From Hypsibius dujardini (lineage: Eukaryota; Tardigrada; Eutardigrada; Parachela; Hypsibiidae): DNA of 64,000 nt. The DNA lies in assembly GCA_001579985.1 (NCBI GenBank), contig LRSR01014211.1:1-64000 (forward strand). Reading direction: 5' to 3'. The translations under genes and the position numbers were made by a program. The notes under the pieces were generated by a model. The model did no database searches. It saw only the letters and a list, made by a program, of their open reading frames with translations, and was not told where the DNA came from. Below are positions 58,251 to 64,000 of this stretch, in pieces (the stretch's first letter is position 1; each line of letters opens with the position of its first letter).

Positions 58251-61032
58251 TTAGGAATGGCTGCCTTACGTTTCGACACTTCTGGCGGAGTGAAGAGTTT
58301 TTCTTCCGTGCAGGTGCAATTAATTTTTGAAAAGTTGAGACAATGTAAATGGGGCGCACTGTACACTGGGTAGCCCGAGAAAGGGTGTATTGAAGCGTCG
58401 ATATTTGTAACAGATGGACAAATGGTTCCACCATTAAACTAAACTGCATAAGCCGACCGTTTGAAAATTTCGAATTTTGTTTGATTTCGAAAAAGCGGAG
58501 TCGCTACTACAGATTTCGGTTAACCGAAAATGGTTCATATAAAGGCTTATTTCGACTGCTAGGGCATCGGTGCATGCACCGATGGGCGCGAAGCGCACAG
58601 AGGGTCGCGCCCCCAAAGAAGTGTGTTACAGTTTCAAAAACGTTAGTATTAATTTCGCAAATACATAGTATAGGGAGCTGGCGTATAAATATTCTGGCGG
58701 GCCGTTACCGGATGGAGCAGTAGTTTATTATGGTGTTCTTCCCCCGAAACCACGGACTCTAAACTTATTCCTGCCGTGACGGTTATCATCGTACGTCCCC
58801 CAGCGAATAAGTTTTTATACGTGAAACGTAACATATTTGATTCTGCGAAAGCACTGAATTGTTTTATGGGAGAAAAGGGCATGTGCCCATGCACCGACCC
58901 CCTGGTAGTCAAAATTAGCCTCTGGGTTCAAGCTACCACTACGAATCTGGGGTTGTTACTAAGCAATTCGATAATTTAACGGAGGAGACGTTTTTAAATG
59001 TTACCTAAAAGGTGAAGTGATAAAAAATGCCATTTTGACCCTTTTCACGCGTTTGTACGTTATCCAAACGTTAACAAATGTTCAGAACATTTTCATTTAA
59101 CGTTTCACATGGAGTCTGCTGATTTTCTTGCCCTTTGTTAGAAATCCACGACAATATCATCGCCGAGAATGTGGTCACGCTATGCGTGTACCGAAACGGT
59201 TGTTGTTCACGTCTAAGCGGCCTACGATACAGCTACTTGCAGGTTACTTGCAAACTTTTGACTTGACGCATCGTGAACTGCAGGACTGCACATGTTATAA
59301 AGTTTTAATATCTTAAAGCAAAAACAGCCCAAAATCTGATCACCAAACACAAAGAAAAATAATCTGTACTAATTTGGAAAGTATATGTGAAAATGAAGAT
59401 TGAAATTTGGCAAGTGGAAACTGAAATCGGGTGATAGACTGAATCAATTTAACAAAACGACAACGATCACTACGGTAAGTGAACAAAAATCCTTACATGC
59501 TCAGAAGGGTCTCGGATAAGTGATTGATCTTCTTTTCTGACAAGGATTCGGCCAAAATGTGTTTAGGTAATCGGTTGACCAAAGAATTTTCAAAGTTTTT
59601 TTTGCATTGGAACTCCTTTGAAGCTCTTTTGATCTGTTTTCAGTAACTGGTGCAGATTTACAGAGAAAAAATGTTGATTTGGTGCTTCCCGGAAACGATG
59701 GAAAAAAACTTGAAAAAACCAAAATTATTGCAGATTTGTTATGATAAAACGAAAGAGGAGAAAATTTTCTGTCGAATGAGTGGTGAACGAATGACCTACA
59801 TTCCCTTTGCTAGAAGGGACTGAGTAGCATGTTGGTGACTTTAGTCTCAAAAATAAGGTTCCACGCGGTCCATGCACAAAATTAGGTCGGTCTTGTCCGA
59901 ACGTTCCTCACGACACTCTGTTCTTCGTGGCACTTGACTTTTAAAGGATTGTGCCCCAAGCAACCCAGACAATCATCTGCGATAGTACCTCAATAGTCGA
60001 ATTCAATGAAAATATAGTGCGTATGCATATGCACATAACCGAACGTCGTTCATGATACCCCGATGTGCGCCCCAGCCTGACCTCTAGGATTTCGCCCTCA
60101 GGAATCTCTTCAGAAACATCGTGAACCGTGCCTTAATAGCTGAAATTCAATAATCATACTGCGCATATACGTAGTCGCGTGTTTGGGAGTATAATTGACG
60201 TCTGATTAGTCAGTCCTACGTACATTTCGCGTTACTACCACGCCAACTTGGCTGTAGGCGATCGCGGCTCTTTCATGGCAGCGAACGATTTATTCCATAC
60301 CGGAATCGAAAACACCTCTTCCGGTAAAGTCTTACTGCATTAAAGAGCAACATGGAAGAGTCGACCGGTTTGGTGCCTCAAATTATCTGACAAACGGGAT
60401 GATGATTGAGGACCGCGAAGCCAATTAGAGGTTGTGTGGGTTATGTAATCATCACTTGTTTGAGACAATTTCCATGCCGATGCAGTTTTTCTTGCGCTTT
60501 CGTGTGTCTGACAGCAGTGCTCCGCTAGATAGACCGATCGTAGGAAGTCGACAAACTGCTCATTCTTTGACTGTTGGATCTTGACTTTTTCGTTATACCA
60601 TCGGGCTTCTCCTGATTGACGCCACCAATCTTACCTGTGACTTCAGTCAGTAGACCAGGTGATATGATACTGGCTGCGGCTTCTGTACTGGTGGCCTCAA
60701 TGCCCCTTTAATAGTGGATCATTGAACTTGCTCGCGGCAATGCCTTTTCTTTGAAAACTGAACCTTAATTTGCCCAGACGTTCAGCTGAAGTATATTCGA
60801 AGTCTAACCGAAATCTACTTGATATCTGTTCACCAAGCCTACCCAGCGTTTACCCGAAGTATTATCTTGTTGGCTGCGATTTTTTGAGACTCAAAGTTTT
60901 GATGAAGCGCCCCTGTTTTTGTTATTTTAGTTGTTGATTTTGTTCTATTACCATTGATATTTCGTAAGCAATTGTGGTTGGGTGACAAGATCCACTGGTT
61001 TAGAAACGGCGTCCTTGATTGAGGTTAAAGTG
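58251..61032. other. intergenic, 5' flank of receptor D
   Basis: No coding exons seen. Short open frames at 58481-58979 and 59128-59316 show no similarity. The promoter of receptor D should lie near the right edge; no confident core element was recognised. Confidence 0.5.
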
Positions 61033-63878
61033 ATGATTTGCCTGGTGATATTTGCCGGAATATGCCAGTTAAAAGCAGGGCATGCGCGACCCCGCATAGC
61101 CCTGGCGTCGACGACGATCATGGTACCGGAAGGCAATACCAGCAATCGTGATGCGGTTCAGACCACCGGGGCAGCGGTCGATCTGGGCGTGGAGCATCTC
61201 AAACTGACCTATGGAGAAATCTTTAATTTTTCGCATACCTACTTGATGGATCCCGGCCGGCCGGAGGTGGTTCTGCTTCTGGATGACGTGTTGAATTTTG
61301 CAGCCAAATTTGCTTACCAGAATTCGGATACTGATGGGCTAGCCTTTCTTTCGTCTTGTAAGTCTATATTGTCGTGACCTTGATTTCGATATCATCAGCC
61401 ACATATTTGTCTCTTCCAACCCGGCATATATAGGTACTATCGAACAGAACAAGATTCTTAGCTTCACCCAAGGTCAGTTTCGGAGGACAACTTAGTATTG
61501 AAGAGGAGGAAAGTCTTTGGAAAATGGATTCGCTCCCAGAAATGCTAACAAACTTTCTGGAACTATTGGCCGTTGTATTTGTTCGGTATTTCGTACGAAC
61601 GAACCCCCCCCCCCCGAATTGAACATTGGTCTACCCTTTATTCAAGCGGTAACGCGCCACTGCTTGGGGTTGATGAAAATGTATTTATACGGATTTATGC
61701 GATGAAGATGTATCCCCGATAACCTTACCAATTAAAGAAGTAGTGCTTCATTTTCCCGCATTTTATAAAGTTTTTGTCACACACTACAGGCACGATGAGG
61801 ACCCATATATAATGTAGCCTACTCGATAGTAAGGGAAGGCACATATTTCTGAGTAGGGAAGAATAGTTGGTCGATATAAATCATGCTGCTTATTTGCTAA
61901 GAATTGTTTTAAATTTAATGTACACACAATGGCAAAAACCTTGCGCTAATCGAGTTAAGCCATTACACTCGTTGCATGGCTATTGTACACAGTCGTCGAG
62001 TCAAAAGGTTTAATCTGGTCAGCGCAAGGTTTTTGTCACGTGTGTACATTTGAATTAAAACGGTAAAAACCTCACTGGTATGCATGTCATCACCAACCAA
62101 TATTATAACTTTTTGGAACAGCTCACAGGATTCTCTTGGGATGTAGGTAAGGCATCAAAAATTAATTTCAAAGTCCTATCGAACCCCTTTCACAAATGAA
62201 ATGTCGTTGCAGCGTCGGCAGTGTTCCAGTGAGCCCGACCGTGTCGAACGATCATTGCTTCGGCTTGTCTATTTTTCCTGGATCGGTAGCGATGAAGTTC
62301 ATTTATGCCCTACTGACAACTAACGGATGGTTCAACATTGCGGGCTTGGCGGACTTGCACACAATCAACGGAGAGTCCTTGAGCAGGGGTTACCGCACTC
62401 GTTTCCAGGAACGATTCAACGGATTGGACCCTTCGTTGAAGTACATTAGATACAGTGACATCATATATAATTCGAGTCAAGGATACCCGGCAGTTGAAAA
62501 GGCACTTCAAACATTGAGAGAGACTAGCCGAGGTAAATACATGGTCTATTTGTCTCGTCTTTACAAGTCGAAACCAGAACCCTAATGGTAGAGCCAGGAG
62601 TGGGCAAAGGGGGGGGGAATAAAAATTTTTCAAAATAGAACCAAAAGTTTGGTCTTTTGTTCCTAATTATTTTGAAACTTGTGGATGGTGCGGGGTCTGG
62701 TTGCAAGGGCTTGGATTCAGAACATTTTCAAAGGCTTCAGTTTCGCCGTCAAATCTGAGCCATTCTTGAGGGTTTCAAACCTAACATTTGTTGTTATTAC
62801 TAGGGTGCTTACACTGGACTCCAACAAATAATAAATTAGATGGGAAAACTGAAGTTTTTATAAATGCATTAGGGAGCCATTGGGAGTCAGACCCCCAGAT
62901 CCCCCCAGTTTAAAATGGTTAGGAAGCAAAGGCCGAATTTTGGGTTCACTTCTGAAAAAAATGCATTTTGCTCAATTAATTGTTCGCCCCCTGGCCTCAC
63001 AATGGGGGTGAACGTGTAATGACTCTAAACAAGCCCCTGTTCTTCGGAATGACTTGGTTTGAGGTTATTCATGGTAGCAAATGATCATATTCTCAAATTC
63101 ACGAACTATTGTTCTTTAGTGGTTTTCTTATTCGGATCGGGAAAATCCTTCCTCATGATTCTGGTATGTAAAATCCATCCGTCATCCATTTCAATGTACC
63201 TCTGGTTTAGGCTTACGATCAAGCCCATTTGGCTAGTGTTTTCAAGCTATTTAACATGACCCTGTAGCGAACGGCAGAAAGGCTTGGGATGATCAACGGC
63301 GAGTACGTATTTTTCATGCTGACGTTCAGTCGTTTCGGCGTCAGTCTGGACAACTGGGATGATACGTGGTGGAAGGTGACCGATGCAACTGCCGACCTTG
63401 TAAGTGCATACTGACGAACCAGTATACATTAAAAATTGAGTGATTAGTTGATTATCAAATTTACTGTAACGACTTCCGGCTAATATCGTATTCGCAGCCC
63501 ATACCTGTTCGCGGTTACGTCAGTCGGGCAACGATTGTCATTAGCTTCCGCAATCCCTACAGTGATGGCCTCGATAAACCCATTCGTGACTTACGCAGCA
63601 GAATAATTGCGACTGCCCGAAGAAATTACAACATGACATATCCCCGGAGCGAGGTAAGCATAACTCTCATCCGCAGGAAGAAACATCGTCTACACGAAGC
63701 AACGCAAGTTTGACCTTTGGGACAAACAGATATCTCTGCCGCGGCTTCACTTTTCAGTCGGACACTCGATCCACATATGCATGAAATGTACTGCATTACA
63801 TTGTAAGAAAACTTTTTCTATTTTTAGGTTCCAACTTTGGTATACGCCGCCTATGAGATGTACCAAGTTTACGGGATG
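61033..63878 (+). CDS. receptor D: NPR-C-like receptor, exons 1-8 (cut by window end)
   Basis: Third intact-looking paralogue. Exons 61033-61357, 61434-61472, 62122-62146, 62213-62532, 63120-63163, 63268-63399, 63498-63653 and 63828-63878; exons 2-8 have exactly the lengths of receptor C (39, 25, 320, 44, 132, 156, 51 nt) and all phases agree. The signal peptide (MICLVIFAGICQLKAGHA) is followed by RPRIALASTTIMVPEGN, then RILLGCSVGSVPVSPT, VVFLFGSGKSFLMIL, GEYVFFMLTFSRFGV and TLVYAAYEMYQVYGM. I chose the ATG at 61033, which starts the signal peptide; an upstream in-frame ATG at 60982 would add 17 residues. Exons 9-12 with membrane helix and tail lie beyond the window, so the short tail is inferred from A and C. 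Intron 2 holds a MITE and intron 4 a dispersed repeat. Confidence 0.88.
61923..62044. mobile_element. MITE with TA target duplication, 122 bp
   Basis: Inverted ends of about 25-28 bp (CACACAATGGCAAAAACC at the left, complement of GGTTTTTGTCACGTGTG at the right, each with TTGCGCT inward) are flanked by TA at 61921-61922 and 62045-62046. It lies in intron 2 of receptor D. Confidence 0.8.
62555..63010 (+). repeat. dispersed repeat, copy 2, in intron 4 of receptor D
   Basis: Same order of shared words as the copy at 1926-2420 (AAGTCGAAACCAGAACCC, GGAGTGGGCAAAG, ATTTTGAAACTTG, GTCAGACCCCC, AAAGGCCGAATTTTGGGTT). A poly-G run of nine or more bases differs from copy 1. No ends or ORF resolved. Confidence 0.55.
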
Positions 63879-64000
63879 GTAAGAGTCACATAGACAAATC
63901 ATAACGATATATACTGAACGTGTACAGAGGTTAGGGGTAGTTACCACATGCGATTTTGGCTTTTAATACGTTGACCAAAGGCGTGACGGGGTGCGGGAGG

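Noticed and set aside
1-64000. LTR retrotransposon, endogenous virus or Polinton remains
   Set aside because: I saw no reverse transcriptase, integrase, capsid, envelope or long direct terminal repeats; the long repeats found are inverted and belong to DNA transposons.

Overview
The window is eukaryotic and animal: genes are split by GT-AG introns, and the recognisable proteins are metazoan families (FKBP14, TM9SF2, a class I cytokine receptor, natriuretic-peptide-receptor-type ectodomains). GC content is moderate, introns are short to medium and full of (GACA)n/(TGTC)n microsatellite, and DNA transposons are common. A Domeless/gp130-like receptor plus an expanded natriuretic-receptor family suggests an ecdysozoan. 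A tardigrade-like or other panarthropod source is my guess, not a proof. I saw no LTR, retroviral or Polinton-like element.

Layout. 0-1 kb: exons of a divergent natriuretic-receptor-type ectodomain (+). 3.9 kb: a tRNA-Ala(CGC) gene (-). 5.3-10.9 kb: a single-pass class I cytokine receptor (-) with an Ig domain, a cytokine-binding module, FN3 repeats and STAT-type YxxQ motifs. 16.1-17.6 kb: FKBP14 (+), a soluble ER prolyl isomerase ending in HDEL. 18.7-24.5 kb: TM9SF2 (-), convergent with FKBP14. 25.7-28.4 kb: a CUB-like single-pass membrane protein (-), with a broken tandem paralogue at 29.6-30.4 kb. 31.3-32.8 kb: a mariner transposon whose transposase is interrupted by a spliceosomal-type intron.

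34.1 kb to the end is a cluster of natriuretic-peptide-receptor-C-like genes: receptor A (-, 554 aa, intact), receptor B (-, pseudogene hit by two DNA transposons), receptor C (+, 557 aa, intact), an orphan exon at 58.1 kb (+) and receptor D (+, first eight exons, cut by the window edge). A, C and D share exon lengths almost to the base. A and C end in a 41-51 residue cytoplasmic tail without a kinase-homology or guanylyl-cyclase domain, as vertebrate NPR-C does. The tail keeps a WW and an SLVE(K/R)K motif. A 3.6 kb Tc4/Tc5-like transposon with 385-bp nearly identical terminal repeats sits inside the tail exon of receptor B.

The housekeeping secretory genes (FKBP14 in the ER lumen, TM9SF2 in Golgi/endosomes) are single-copy and intact. 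The receptor genes to their right are duplicating, decaying and collecting transposons. Exon coordinates were worked out by hand from splice signals, reading phase and comparison between paralogues.
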